A stretch of 64,000 nucleotides of DNA from JAKAGZ01 sp963748105. GTDB lineage: Bacteria > Bacteroidota > Ignavibacteria > Ignavibacteriales > Ignavibacteriaceae. Both the position numbers and the translations under genes were made by a program. Of the stretch, positions 51,786 to 61,881 are shown piece after piece. The stretch's first letter is position 1. Every line of letters begins with the position of its first letter. The notes beneath the pieces are model-generated. The model did not search any database, had not been told where the DNA came from, and saw only the letters and a program-made list of their open reading frames with translations. The stretch covers positions 62,001 to 126,000 of the forward strand of contig CAVVHP010000010.1 of NCBI GenBank assembly GCA_963748105.1, in the 5' to 3' direction.

Positions 51786-54149
51786 TTATTTGATATTCCA
51801 ATCAGGAATTCTTCCCGGTGTCCAGGGGGCATTATATTTTTCCAGTTCAGCCTGCAGATTTTTCAAATCAACATTGTATAGTTTTTTAATTTGATTTAGC
51901 ACGGGTGGAAATTCTTCAGACAATATATTGAATGCGTCTTTTTCTTTTTGTGTAATATCAGATGTTGAACGCCAGTGCGTATAAGCAAGCGTACCCAGTC
52001 TTTCATTGAAAGTTACAGGAGATGGCGGAGTTTCTTCTGCACTTGGGTGATCTGCATCCCTGCTAAATTTCAACCAGATATCCTGTAATTCACCTGATAG
52101 TTTATCCGCATTAGCCATTAATGTTTCCGGTGCTTCGGGAGTATTTAATATTGCCTGTTTAATGTCAGCTACCTTGTCTATCATGTCCTCAAGGAAATTA
52201 TAAGTCCCTCTTACCGTCCGTACAACTTTATTAGCTTTTTCCTGGAACGCTACAACATCGCTTCGATTTACAGCAGGCAGTGCAGTATTATTTAATGGTT
52301 TAACATTAAAGCTAACCGAACTTCCTACAGGTATACTTCCATCCCTTGTAATCATTGCAATTGAGACTTTATAAGTTCCCGGCATTACCAGTGTACTGCC
52401 ATTTTCTTTCGCCAGAGGATTAAATTTATTCTTAGCTGCTTTAACAGGACTTGTACTTTCGAAACGAAGGTCCCAGTTTTCTCGTTGTACATCCTTCCCT
52501 GCTTTCTTTGTTTTCTTCCTTACCACATTTCCGGAAGCATCTGTGATAGTAAAGACCAGGTAAGGAGCAATTTCCTCTTTTTCGGCGCGTATTTGTGTCT
52601 CATCGGGTTGAGGAATACGTTTCCCTTCTTTAAATAATTCTTTTTCTTTTTCGTGCCTGATTTGCTTTAAAGTTTTCGGTACTTCCTTTATGTAGTAAGT
52701 AAATTCAGCACCGTAATCAGGGTTGGGTGCTTTAAAGTATGTAGAACCCTGTCCGTATTTACCTGATTTCTGCACATATAAAAGTGCATCTTTAACCGGA
52801 AACAAATAAGAATCCTTATTCAGTAATTCTTTATTAATTTCTCTAAGTGGCTCATAATTGTCCAGAATGTAAAATCCCCTTCCGAATGTTGCCAGCACAA
52901 GATCACTTTCTCTTTCTTGAATTGCGATATCCTTTACTGAGATAGTAGGAATTCCGCTTTTCATCTGTACCCAGTTATTTCCCCCATCAACGGAAAAGAA
53001 AATACCGAACTCTGTTCCTACAAAAAATAAATTTGGATTTTTAAAGTCCTGTTGAATAGTATGCACAGATCCGTTTTTAGGAAGATTATTGGAAATTGAT
53101 TTCCACGATTTCCCTTTATCGGTGCTTTTCAAAACATAAGGAGTAAAATCATCCCGTTTCAAATTACTAAATGTTGCAAAGACAACATTTGCATCAAATT
53201 TAGAAGGTAGTATATCGCTAACATAAGTATACTTGGGAACATCAGGAAAATCCGAAATTTTTCTCCAGGTTTTGGCATCTTCAGAAACCTGAATCAGCCC
53301 GTCATCCGTACCGGCATATAATAAATTTTCTTTTACTGGTGATTCAGTCAGTGAAACTATGGTTCCCCAAAGTGAAGTGGATTTATCTTTTGCGACTGCA
53401 TCGGTGCTCCAGTATTTTCCCATAACCGGCCAGGTATTCCTGTCAGTCCCGGTAGTAAGATCTCCGCTAATTTCTTTCCAACTATTTCCCCGGTCATCAC
53501 TCCGGAAAACTTTATTTGCAGCAACGTATAATCTCATATGATTGTGCGGACTAATCAACAACGGGGTATCCCAGTTCCATCTGAAAGTTAGTTCTCCCTT
53601 CTGAGGTTCTGGCCTGATATCAACAGCTTCTCCACTAACTTTATCGTAACGGACCATATTTCCATATTGCGCTTCAGCATAAACAATATTTGGAACGACA
53701 GGATCAACCGCACTCCAGAAACCATCGCCGCCATTCGTTACAAACCAATCGCTGTTAACAATGCCATCCCGACTAATTGTGGCAGATGGTCCACCTACAC
53801 TATTATTGTCCTGTGTCCCGCCGTAAACATAATAGAACGGCTCACTATTATCAGCAAACACCCTGTAAAATTGTGTAATAGGAAGATTTTCTTTGAAATC
53901 AAAATTTTTACCACCATCAAATGTTTCATAAACACCACCATCACCACCAATCAGAAAGTGATCGGTAAAATCAGGGTCAATCCATAAAGCGTGATCATCA
54001 ACGTGACGGGCATTATTGCCTACAAGCTGCCAGGTTTTTCCCCCATCGAGTGTTACTCTTGATCTTGTTTCTGTTGAATAAACTTTATCAACATTTTTAG
54101 GATCGCAATAAATTTCATTGTAATACTGGCCGGAAGAAGCATGACTCAC
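51786..54149 (-). CDS. BNR-repeat (sortilin/VPS10-like) protein, C-terminal fragment of a frameshifted gene
   Basis: 787 residues in frame, but the natural protein begins in the 54115-55056 fragment. BNR/Asp-box repeats (for example SDDRGNSW, STDKGKSW, SVDGGNNW) run along the first half as a beta-propeller. The C-terminal third carries a beta-sandwich stretch (YLVFTITDASGNVV) and helical regions. Large proteins of this type in Bacteroidota and relatives are secreted and often annotated as glycosyl hydrolase or VPS10-domain proteins without proven activity. The ATG at 54149 is probably only the point where the second frame takes over. Confidence 0.8.
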   Translation of the reverse strand: MSHASSGQYYNEIYCDPKNVDKVYSTETRSRVTLDGGKTWQLVGNNARHVDDHALWIDPDFTDHFLIGGDGGVYETFDGGKNFDFKENLPITQFYRVFADNSEPFYYVYGGTQDNNSVGGPSATISRDGIVNSDWFVTNGGDGFWSAVDPVVPNIVYAEAQYGNMVRYDKVSGEAVDIRPEPQKGELTFRWNWDTPLLISPHNHMRLYVAANKVFRSDDRGNSWKEISGDLTTGTDRNTWPVMGKYWSTDAVAKDKSTSLWGTIVSLTESPVKENLLYAGTDDGLIQVSEDAKTWRKISDFPDVPKYTYVSDILPSKFDANVVFATFSNLKRDDFTPYVLKSTDKGKSWKSISNNLPKNGSVHTIQQDFKNPNLFFVGTEFGIFFSVDGGNNWVQMKSGIPTISVKDIAIQERESDLVLATFGRGFYILDNYEPLREINKELLNKDSYLFPVKDALLYVQKSGKYGQGSTYFKAPNPDYGAEFTYYIKEVPKTLKQIRHEKEKELFKEGKRIPQPDETQIRAEKEEIAPYLVFTITDASGNVVRKKTKKAGKDVQRENWDLRFESTSPVKAAKNKFNPLAKENGSTLVMPGTYKVSIAMITRDGSIPVGSSVSFNVKPLNNTALPAVNRSDVVAFQEKANKVVRTVRGTYNFLEDMIDKVADIKQAILNTPEAPETLMANADKLSGELQDIWLKFSRDADHPSAEETPPSPVTFNERLGTLAYTHWRSTSDITQKEKDAFNILSEEFPPVLNQIKKLYNVDLKNLQAELEKYNAPWTPGRIPDWNIK

Positions 54150-55056
54150 TCATTCTTTCCCAGCTTGCCCCACGATTTGTGGACCTGAAAAATCCGCTTT
54201 TACCTTCGGCAGCTTCCACGATAAGATAAATTACATCCGGATTTACCGGAGATACTGCTATTCCCATTCCGCCTAAATCAACACTCGGCAGGCCTGTCAT
54301 TATTTTGTTCCAGGTCTCACCACCATCTGTTGATTTATAAACTTTTGATTCCGGACCTCCGCCAATTTTTGTAAAAACGTGACGTCTTCTTTGTTCTGAA
54401 GTTGCATACATTACATCCGGATTGCGTGGATCATATGTTATATTATTTACACCCGTATTCTCACTTATATTCAAAACTTTTTTCCAGGTTTTTCCGCCAT
54501 CTATGGTTTTGTATAAACCTCTGTCACCACCTGGTCCCCATGCTGAACCTTCAGTAGCAACAAAAACTATTTCTGAATTTCTAGGATCAATTACAATTCC
54601 GCCAATCTGCCGCGAATCTTTCAATCCCATATTTTTCCAGGTGCTTCCGGCATCAGTAGATTTATAGACCCCATTGCCATAGCCCAGCGCTCTCTGGTGA
54701 TTATTTTCACCGGTTCCCGTCCAGACCACATAAGGATTATTTGGATCTATTGTAATACACCCGATTGAATATGCCCCGTATTTATCAAAGATGGGTTTAA
54801 AAGTTGTTCCGGAATTATTTGTTTTCCAGATATTTCCGCTTGCTGTGGCCACATAATATTCGTTATGATTTTTTGGATTAACTGCAAAATCAGCAATTCT
54901 TCCGGATGAAAATGCAGGCCCTATATTTCTAAATTTTAATCCGCTGAATGTTGAAGAATTCATCGGATCCTTATTTTTATCCGGCTTTTCGTCCTGCGGG
55001 AATGACAGAATCGAAATAGCCAGAAAAACTATCATTATCCTGGAAAATATTTTCAT
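54115..55056 (-). CDS. BNR-repeat (sortilin/VPS10-like) protein, N-terminal fragment of a frameshifted gene
   Basis: 313 residues: signal peptide (about residues 1-22), then BNR repeats (KTNNSGTTF, STDAGSTW, TIDGGKTW, STDGGETW, STNRGASW). The frame then ends abruptly: after WERMS it runs into ESCFFRPVLQ and a stop. The other frame continues with SHASSGQYYNEI, which is the expected continuation. The cause is a tandem ACTCACTC at 54144-54151 (plus-strand reading); removing one four-base copy restores a single ~1,090-residue protein. It is therefore a pseudogene, a phase-variable or recoded gene, or a sequencing error. Confidence 0.8.
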   Translation of the reverse strand: MKIFSRIMIVFLAISILSFPQDEKPDKNKDPMNSSTFSGLKFRNIGPAFSSGRIADFAVNPKNHNEYYVATASGNIWKTNNSGTTFKPIFDKYGAYSIGCITIDPNNPYVVWTGTGENNHQRALGYGNGVYKSTDAGSTWKNMGLKDSRQIGGIVIDPRNSEIVFVATEGSAWGPGGDRGLYKTIDGGKTWKKVLNISENTGVNNITYDPRNPDVMYATSEQRRRHVFTKIGGGPESKVYKSTDGGETWNKIMTGLPSVDLGGMGIAVSPVNPDVIYLIVEAAEGKSGFFRSTNRGASWERMSESCFFRPVLQ

Positions 55057-55433
55057 CTTGCACCTTAAGATTTTATTTGAAAAGATTGGTTAGAATAAGA
55101 ATTGAAATCATCGAATAGAAAAATTAATCTTAAATTTCTAGTTAAATTAGAAATTAAGTGCAAGTATTTCAATAAAAATGTGTTGAATGGATAACATATT
55201 GAAGCCCCCCCCTTATTTATAAATTGCTAAAAGTTTATATTTTCAATAAATTTATTCTGGTTGTTATCGGGGGAGCAAATGTGCCGTATTGAATATCAAT
55301 TCAAAAACTACTAGGCATTACCTCTTTGTACCAATTTGTCCTTTTTGAATTTCTGTCAAGCACAGTTACTCTCTTCCCTGTTGAAGAAGTTGTAAATCTT
55401 TAATTAAAGATTTTTCTAAAATCGGGAGGAATT
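55057..55433. other. Intergenic region of 377 bases without a gene
   Basis: AT-rich divergent region between the BNR gene and the LolA-like gene. I see a run of eight or more Cs near 55204 and the RBS (CGGGAGGA) of the next gene, but no RNA gene, repeat or conserved small frame. Both promoters must lie here. Confidence 0.5.
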
Positions 55434-56141
55434 ATGAAAAGGTTAATTTATATAATGGCAATTCTTATTTTTATTCCATTCTGTTATCAAGTCTTTCCGC
55501 AATCCCTAAGTGAAATAATTGATCTCCATTTTGATGCAGTAAAGCAGGACGCATTCAATAAAATTCAAACAATGGAGATTACCTCTGAAATAGTTCAAAT
55601 GAATGGAAAAATTCCTGTTAAAACGTACTTTAAAAGACCCGATAAAATGCGAATGGAAATAACAGAAGACGGAAAGACCAGGGTAACCGCCTACGACGGA
55701 CATATAGCCTGGTGCGTTGACCCCGAAGCAACTGGCATATCGCCGAAGGAATTAACTGGAGCTGCTCTGGATGAAACAAAATTTATGGCGGACCTTGACG
55801 GGTACTTTTTTTGCTACCGCGAAAAGAAACACACGGTAACTTTAGAGGGCAAAGAAAAAGTGTTAAATAGAAATGCTTACAAGATAAAGTGTAAACTTTC
55901 ACCAACTGATTCTTCTTATGTTTTTTTGGACGCTAAAAATTATCTTATTGTAAAAATTGTAAAACTTAATAAACAAAAAGGAGATAAAGAAACATATCTT
56001 AGTAATTATAAAAAAGTAAACGGTGTTAATTTTCCTTTTAAGTTTGAAATTATAACTCCCAATTCAAGAACATTCCAGATAATTAAAAGCATTAAAACAG
56101 GGATGGATCTGCCTGACTCACTGTTTGTAATGCCAAAATAA
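55434..56141 (+). CDS. LolA-like outer-membrane lipoprotein-sorting protein
   Basis: 235 residues with a signal peptide (cleavage near VFPQS, residue 23). The fold pattern is that of LolA/LppX: IVQMNGKIPVKTYFKRPDKMRMEI, followed by a strand and TAYDGHIAWCVDP, and a C-terminal LPDSLFVMP. Such proteins bind lipid or lipoprotein acyl chains in the periplasm. It is monocistronic, with a clear RBS. It is a lolA-like paralogue rather than certain LolA, as no lolB or lolCDE gene is nearby. Confidence 0.83.
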   Translation: MKRLIYIMAILIFIPFCYQVFPQSLSEIIDLHFDAVKQDAFNKIQTMEITSEIVQMNGKIPVKTYFKRPDKMRMEITEDGKTRVTAYDGHIAWCVDPEATGISPKELTGAALDETKFMADLDGYFFCYREKKHTVTLEGKEKVLNRNAYKIKCKLSPTDSSYVFLDAKNYLIVKIVKLNKQKGDKETYLSNYKKVNGVNFPFKFEIITPNSRTFQIIKSIKTGMDLPDSLFVMPK

Positions 56142-56315
56142 AATTACTAAAGAAGAGTAATTGTTGAAAAATTAAGCCATTTATTTGCGTAAATAAATAA
56201 ATTAGAAACAGATAACAGCTTTCTGTTTTTGTATATTTCAAACTTTTAGTTAAATTAGTGCACAATGAGGTGATGTTTTGCTTAAGTAATAAAACTTAAC
56301 CGGAGTATTGAATAA

Positions 56316-57401
56316 ATGAAAAAAATACTGGTTATTGAAGATGAAAGCCTCATTAGAGAATCGGTTATTGAAATTCTTGAACTGAAAGGATATAAATGCC
56401 TTGAAGCCGCAAACGGGCGCGAAGGAATTTTAGCCGCTAAGAAATATCAGCCGGATTTGATTCTTTGTGATATTAAAATGCCTGAAATGAACGGCCACGA
56501 AGTCTTGGTCTCACTTCGTGAAGATCCGACAATTTCATCAATCCCTTTCATATTTATAAGTGCGATGATCGATAAAAAAGATTTCCGAACAGGGATGGAT
56601 TTGGGGGCAGATGATTATATAACTAAACCTTTTACAAATTCTGAATTACTAAATTCTGTAGAAACCCGCCTAAAGAAAAATGAAGAGATCGAGCTAAAAT
56701 TAAGTGAGCTTACTAAAAACATAGCACGATCACTCCCCCACGAATTAAGAACCCCTCTTATTTCTATTCTAGGTTACTCACAATTGTTAATGGACAAACA
56801 TAAAGAAATTTACAACGACCAAGTCTTTGAGTTTGCCAGTACCATCCGCGATTCAGGATTGAGGCTTAACAGATTAATCCAGAATTTCATTACTTATAGC
56901 AAACTGGAACTTATGTCTAATAACTCAAAGGGTATGGCCAGAATCGAAGCCTCTTTATTTGAAGCAACCCAGAAATTTATAGATTCTATTCTAACAAGAA
57001 TTGCAAAAAAATATGGAAGGCTAAACGATTTTTTAAAAGAGACTACTGACTGCAGGATCAAAATGGCAGCGGAAGATCTGACCACAATTATAGAAGAGGT
57101 GGTGGACAATGCATTTAAATTTTCCAGCCCGGGCGATAAAGTATATGTAAGTGCTTATAATGAAAAAGATAATTTTGTAATTAGCGTAACTGATCACGGA
57201 AGAGGTATGAAAGCGGACCAAATATCTAGTATAGGCGCATACGCACAGTTTGAAAGAGGTCAATACGAACAACAGGGTTCCGGGCTGGGTTTGATTATCA
57301 GCAAAAAGCTGACTGAATTACACGGAGGTAAGTTTAACATCAGCAGTAATTATGGAATTGAAACAGTGGTAAGTATTACAATTCCTTCAGGCAAAAGCTG
57401 A
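56316..57401 (+). CDS. Response regulator-histidine kinase hybrid
   Basis: 361 residues: an N-terminal receiver (ILVIEDESLIRE; phospho-Asp in LCDIKMPEMNG near residue 52; KPF present), then HisKA with LPHELRTPL (phospho-His near residue 141) and HATPase (VVDNAFKFSSPG, DHGRGM, GSGLGLIISKKL). Receiver-first, kinase-last proteins usually take part in phosphorelays or in cyanobacterial/Bacteroidota-type circuits; there is no DNA-binding output. No partner is adjacent. All phospho sites are intact, in contrast with the degenerate receiver at 13.6-14.4 kb. Confidence 0.92.
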   Translation: MKKILVIEDESLIRESVIEILELKGYKCLEAANGREGILAAKKYQPDLILCDIKMPEMNGHEVLVSLREDPTISSIPFIFISAMIDKKDFRTGMDLGADDYITKPFTNSELLNSVETRLKKNEEIELKLSELTKNIARSLPHELRTPLISILGYSQLLMDKHKEIYNDQVFEFASTIRDSGLRLNRLIQNFITYSKLELMSNNSKGMARIEASLFEATQKFIDSILTRIAKKYGRLNDFLKETTDCRIKMAAEDLTTIIEEVVDNAFKFSSPGDKVYVSAYNEKDNFVISVTDHGRGMKADQISSIGAYAQFERGQYEQQGSGLGLIISKKLTELHGGKFNISSNYGIETVVSITIPSGKS

Positions 57402-57405
57402 GTGG

Positions 57406-58119
57406 TTATAAAAAGTTGTTCGGATTTACTTCAATTTTTTCTTCACAGAAAAACGGCTCTCCATATTCTTTACCAACCTGAAAACCATAAAATTTTGCCC
57501 TTGATTCAATATAGTCTAAAAATTTAGGCGTACTGATAAATGTTTCAGGTTCTGTGCTTTTGGGATCATAAAATTGTGTGCTAAAACTTTTTACAGCCTT
57601 CATCTTCTGTTCAAAAGTTGAAGAAATATCCACTATAAAAGTAGGCTCAAAAGTATAAGTCTGCATATAATAAAAAAGTTTTTGTGGCCTGTAAGCATCT
57701 TGCGCAACTTCTTTATCAAAAGTTTTAATTTTTAACAGTCCCGATGAAAACATTGCTTTCTTAACAAGATGACTTGCATCAATATGATCGGGATGACGAT
57801 CATTAAAATAAGGAGCAAATATAATCTTTGGCCTGTACTTCCTCATTTCCATTACAATTTTAATGAGATTTTCTTTTGTATCGCGGATTTCACCATCCGG
57901 GATGTAAAGATTTTCTCTTACTGCAACTTTGAGTGATATAGCGGCCTGGAATGCTTCCTTTTGCCTTGTTTCGGCGGTTCCTCTTGTACCAAGTTCTCCC
58001 TTTGTAAAATCTACAATTCCAACTTTATGTTCTGCTTTGGTTAACCTGGCAATGGTTCCTCCCATGGAAAGCTCAGCATCATCGGGGTGGGCAGCAAAAA
58101 CGAGTACGTCAAGATTCAT
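57406..58119 (-). CDS. bshB1: Bacillithiol biosynthesis deacetylase BshB1
   Basis: 237 residues of the LmbE-like zinc deacetylase family. AAHPDDAELSMGGT supplies the first metal ligands and RHPDHIDAS the second; TKGELGTRGTAETR is diagnostic of BshB1. It removes acetyl from GlcNAc-malate to give GlcN-malate, the second step of bacillithiol synthesis. bshA and bshC are not in the window. It lies four bases from the convergent regulator-kinase stop. Confidence 0.94.
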   Translation of the reverse strand: MNLDVLVFAAHPDDAELSMGGTIARLTKAEHKVGIVDFTKGELGTRGTAETRQKEAFQAAISLKVAVRENLYIPDGEIRDTKENLIKIVMEMRKYRPKIIFAPYFNDRHPDHIDASHLVKKAMFSSGLLKIKTFDKEVAQDAYRPQKLFYYMQTYTFEPTFIVDISSTFEQKMKAVKSFSTQFYDPKSTEPETFISTPKFLDYIESRAKFYGFQVGKEYGEPFFCEEKIEVNPNNFL

Positions 58120-58303
58120 ATAATAATCTGTAATACTGTATTGATAGATAATTAGTTGTTCAACTTAAGAATTTATTAATATCTATGCTAACAATATCAT
58201 AAAATAAATAATGGAAATATTACATTTATAAATGTATGCTATTTGTTTATCCATAAATATGAATTATTTTAGTCCATAAATAACTGAATATGTGGGGACC
58301 ATT

Positions 58304-59977
58304 ATGAAATTAGTTACACTTCTCTTTTCCTTAATATTATTATCAGGAACTATGGATGCTCAATTCAGCAAAACTGCTTTTATTAATGGAAAAATTTACA
58401 CTGTCAATAAGAAGCAACCACTTGCTCAATCTGTTGTTACTGAAGAAAACAAAATTCTCTTTGTCGGCTCAGACAAGGATGCGAAAAAACATATCTCATC
58501 AGATACTAAAGTTGTTGATTTAAAAGGCCGCTTAATGCTTCCTGGTTTTATAGACTCACACACACATTTTATTAATGGAGGATTTTACCTGATTGGCCTC
58601 GATTTGAATCCAGCTAAAAATCGTGCAGAATTTATTAAAATTTTCAGGGACTATATTAAAGACAGAAAGGGACAGTGGATAACAGGTGGGAACTGGGATC
58701 ACGAAAACTGGGAGGTAAAAGATTTACCTGCAAAAGAGATGATTGATCCATTTACAAAAAACACACCTGTATATATCAGGAGATATGACGGACATATGGC
58801 GCTGGTAAATTCTTATGCGCTAAAATTAGCAGGAATAACAAAAGACACACAATCGCCTGAAGGCGGACTAATTGTTAAAGATCCTAAAACCAGTGAACCA
58901 ACAGGGATACTGAAAGATAATGCTATGGATCTGGTTAGAAATATAATTCCTGAACATTCGGATAATGATTATATAAAAGCAGCGACCGCTGCAATGAACG
59001 AAGCAAAAAGATTCGGTGTTACAAGTATTGAAGATATGTCGTACACAACTGATGAATCTTTTATAAGACAATTAAAAACTTACCAGTCACTTGAAAAAGA
59101 AAATAAACTGACAGTAAGGGTTTCAACGAGAATGCCCATTAACACATACACAAAACTAATAAAGGTTGGTGTTCAATATAATTTCGGAGATGATTTCATT
59201 CAAATTGGTTCTTTAAAAGCCTATGCTGATGGTTCACTTGGATCGAGCACGGCGTGGTTTTTTGATCATTATGCACAGGATACAACCACCTTTGGATTGC
59301 CTAATGATATATTTCAAAACGGTAATTTTGAAAAGTGGGCGCTCGACGCGGACAAAAATAAATTAGAAATATGCGTTCACGCTATAGGTGATCGCGCTGT
59401 TTCCGCTACTCTTGATGTTTTTGAAAAAATAGAGAAGGAAAATCCAGCCTGGGGTAGGAGATTCCACATTGAGCATTCCCAACATTTGCATCCCGGAGAT
59501 ATTCCACGATTTGCTAAACTTGGGGTAATTGCTTCAGTCCAACCCACACATTTAATGGAAGATGGTAACTGGGCCGAAAAAAGAATTGGTAAGGAACGAC
59601 TAAAATATATGCACCCTTATAAATCATTTTTAAAAGCTGGTGTTAAAGTTGCATTCGGCACCGACTTCCCCGTTGTTACACTAAATCCTTTATTCGGTTT
59701 ATATATGGCCGTAACAAGAAGAACATCGGACGGTAAAAATCCGAATGGCCTGGAACCGCAGGAAAAGATTTCAATTGAAGAGGCAATAAAATGCTACACA
59801 ATTAATGGTGCATACGCGGAATTTCAGGAAAATAAAAAAGGAAGTATAGAACCGGGTAAACTTGCTGATTTAATAGTTCTTAACAAGGATATTTTGACAA
59901 TTGATCCTGTTAAAATAAAAGACGTGAAAGTTGATATGACAGTTTTAGGGGGAAAAATTATTTACAAAGCAAAATAA
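58304..59977 (+). CDS. Secreted YtcJ-like amidohydrolase
   Basis: 557 residues from the ATG at 58304 (a GTG four codons earlier is less likely). A signal peptide (cleavage near GTMDAQ) marks export. The amidohydrolase barrel has DSHTHF (first metal motif), conserved HAIGDRA and EHSQHL, and FGTDFPV with the catalytic Asp. YtcJ-like members hydrolyse amides or related bonds; the substrate is unknown. The 184-base gap upstream is AT-rich without a visible feature. Confidence 0.9.
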   Translation: MKLVTLLFSLILLSGTMDAQFSKTAFINGKIYTVNKKQPLAQSVVTEENKILFVGSDKDAKKHISSDTKVVDLKGRLMLPGFIDSHTHFINGGFYLIGLDLNPAKNRAEFIKIFRDYIKDRKGQWITGGNWDHENWEVKDLPAKEMIDPFTKNTPVYIRRYDGHMALVNSYALKLAGITKDTQSPEGGLIVKDPKTSEPTGILKDNAMDLVRNIIPEHSDNDYIKAATAAMNEAKRFGVTSIEDMSYTTDESFIRQLKTYQSLEKENKLTVRVSTRMPINTYTKLIKVGVQYNFGDDFIQIGSLKAYADGSLGSSTAWFFDHYAQDTTTFGLPNDIFQNGNFEKWALDADKNKLEICVHAIGDRAVSATLDVFEKIEKENPAWGRRFHIEHSQHLHPGDIPRFAKLGVIASVQPTHLMEDGNWAEKRIGKERLKYMHPYKSFLKAGVKVAFGTDFPVVTLNPLFGLYMAVTRRTSDGKNPNGLEPQEKISIEEAIKCYTINGAYAEFQENKKGSIEPGKLADLIVLNKDILTIDPVKIKDVKVDMTVLGGKIIYKAK

Positions 59978-59984
59978 TTTATTT

Positions 59985-60830
59985 CTAAAATTTAAAAACG
60001 AGTGCTATCCACTCGCCCATTTGATCCTTTTCAATTAATTTCAGGCCAAATTTTTGATATTCAGTTTTTATATCAGTTTCATCGGAAGCAAGTAAGCCTG
60101 ATAGAATGAGAATTCCATTACCGGATAATCTGTTTTTTAATTCTTCAGAAATTTCTATTAAAATATTTTTCTGAATGTTGGCAAGTACTAGATCGAAATC
60201 ACTGTCTTTAATGTCCTGTACAAGCCCAAGTTTTACATCGACTTTGTCAGCAACGCCGTTCAATTCACAATTTTCATTTCCATTATTAAGACACCATTCA
60301 TCGTTATCTACAGCTACAGCCGACTTTGCGCCTAGTTTTACCGCCGTAATTGCCAGAACACCTGTCCCTGAACCTACATCAAGAACTTTTGCGCCATCTG
60401 TTATATATTTTTCAACAAACCGTAGTACTAATTTTGTGGTTTGGTGTTCCCCGGTTCCAAAAGACATTTTGGGATCAATAGTAATTATTAATTGTCCCGG
60501 TCTTTCCTCATATTCTCTGAAGGTAGGTTTGATAACAAGATTATCTGAAATCTCTATTGCATTAACATTTTTTTCCCATTCCTCATTCCAGTTTTTTTCT
60601 TCAAGAATATTTTCTTCGATATTAAAATTGAAAAGAAGTTTTTCATCCTGAAGTTTTTTAAAATAGACTGAGATTGTATCAACATTAATATTGCTGTCAA
60701 TATCGGCAAAAACTTTAAGACAATTTACTTCTTCATTTATTCCAGAAATTTCCATTTCCCATAAAACGCTGGATAATATTTCAGCATTGAACGGTTCGGC
60801 AGTAATAGTAAATTCTTTATAATTTTTCAC
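59985..60830 (-). CDS. prmA: Ribosomal protein L11 methyltransferase
   Basis: 281 residues with GTG start. A class I methyltransferase: motif I in VLDVGSGTGVLAITA near residue 157, and PrmA landmarks IDPKMSFGTGEHQTT and NIQKNILIE. It trimethylates lysines and the N-terminus of ribosomal protein L11. The N-terminal ~65 residues form the L11-recognition domain. Co-directional with the M28 and PBP4-type genes. Confidence 0.94.
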   Translation of the reverse strand: MKNYKEFTITAEPFNAEILSSVLWEMEISGINEEVNCLKVFADIDSNINVDTISVYFKKLQDEKLLFNFNIEENILEEKNWNEEWEKNVNAIEISDNLVIKPTFREYEERPGQLIITIDPKMSFGTGEHQTTKLVLRFVEKYITDGAKVLDVGSGTGVLAITAVKLGAKSAVAVDNDEWCLNNGNENCELNGVADKVDVKLGLVQDIKDSDFDLVLANIQKNILIEISEELKNRLSGNGILILSGLLASDETDIKTEYQKFGLKLIEKDQMGEWIALVFKF

Positions 60831-60849
60831 CGGGTAACTGCGTCCTTTA

Positions 60850-61851
60850 TTAAGGGTTAAACTTCAGGGTAAAAAGTAATTGAGTAATTACATCCCCAAC
60901 CTGCTGCAGAGTGTTTTTACCGATGTTGTCCATATTATCTTTATGAGTGTGCCAGTAGTTTCTTCTCTTTACAGGAGTATCTGCACCGATAAGATCTCCG
61001 TCAATTATATCGATAGCTTTAAATCCTGCCTGCTCAAGGGGAATATGATCATCGTATATATATCCACCATCTTTGTTTAAAAGCTTATTAGCATTAATTT
61101 GTTTTGCAATACCCCAGACCATATCAACAACCTGCGGAGCAAATCTAAGGGAATTTCCTTCCTTCGCAAATGTAGCATCTTTATCTCCGACTAAATCAAG
61201 TAAAACGCAAAATGCTGGAACACTTGTATGTTTATAATTTACAGCATAATATTTAGAGCCAAGACAAAAATTGTCAAGATCATCTTCTTTACCGTAATCT
61301 TCCCCATCAAACAAGACAAGATCTACACCGAAATTAATTTTATTGGTTTTTAAAATTCTGGCAATCTCAAGTAGAACTCCAACCCCGCTTCCTCCGTCAT
61401 TTGCTCCAAGAATTGGTTCATCACGTCTTTTGGGATCCGCAGCCTTTTCAGCTCTTGGTCTAGTATCCCAGTGAGCGCATAAGACTATCCTGTTTTTAGC
61501 ATCGGGATTAAATTTACCGATTATGTTTGTAAGATTAAGTTTTTCATCTCCATAACCGGTATAAGAAAATGATTGAAGTTCAACATTGTCACAATATTTT
61601 CTTAATTCATTTTGCAGATAATTCAATGCATTATCGTGTCCGCTTGAATTCGGGTTTCTTGGCCCGTAATAAACCTGTGCCTTTACCTGGTTGTAGGCAT
61701 TATCAGCATCAAATTTCGGAATATTATTATTTTTTGTGAGTTCATACAATGGTTTTGTTGGTCCGGGTTGCTGCTTTTCACCGCAGGAGGATATGAGTAG
61801 TAAAAAAGGAAGCAATATAAATACCGGGGCTAAACTTTTAATTATTCGCAT
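60850..61851 (-). CDS. M28 peptidase lipoprotein, glutaminyl-cyclase-like
   Basis: 333 residues from the ATG at 61851 (a TTG four codons earlier would extend it). Lipoprotein signal with lipobox ISSC near residue 23. The di-zinc site is present: AHWDTRPRA, GANDGGSGV, FDGEDYG and THKDNMDNIG. FDGEDYG followed by LGSKYYA is typical of bacterial glutaminyl-peptide cyclotransferase-like M28 members, so aminopeptidase or pyroglutamate-forming activity is plausible. Distinct from the M28 protein at 3.0 kb. Confidence 0.88.
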   Translation of the reverse strand: MRIIKSLAPVFILLPFLLLISSCGEKQQPGPTKPLYELTKNNNIPKFDADNAYNQVKAQVYYGPRNPNSSGHDNALNYLQNELRKYCDNVELQSFSYTGYGDEKLNLTNIIGKFNPDAKNRIVLCAHWDTRPRAEKAADPKRRDEPILGANDGGSGVGVLLEIARILKTNKINFGVDLVLFDGEDYGKEDDLDNFCLGSKYYAVNYKHTSVPAFCVLLDLVGDKDATFAKEGNSLRFAPQVVDMVWGIAKQINANKLLNKDGGYIYDDHIPLEQAGFKAIDIIDGDLIGADTPVKRRNYWHTHKDNMDNIGKNTLQQVGDVITQLLFTLKFNP

Positions 61852-61881
61852 TAGTTTTCTCAAATAGAATATTAGAAATAG

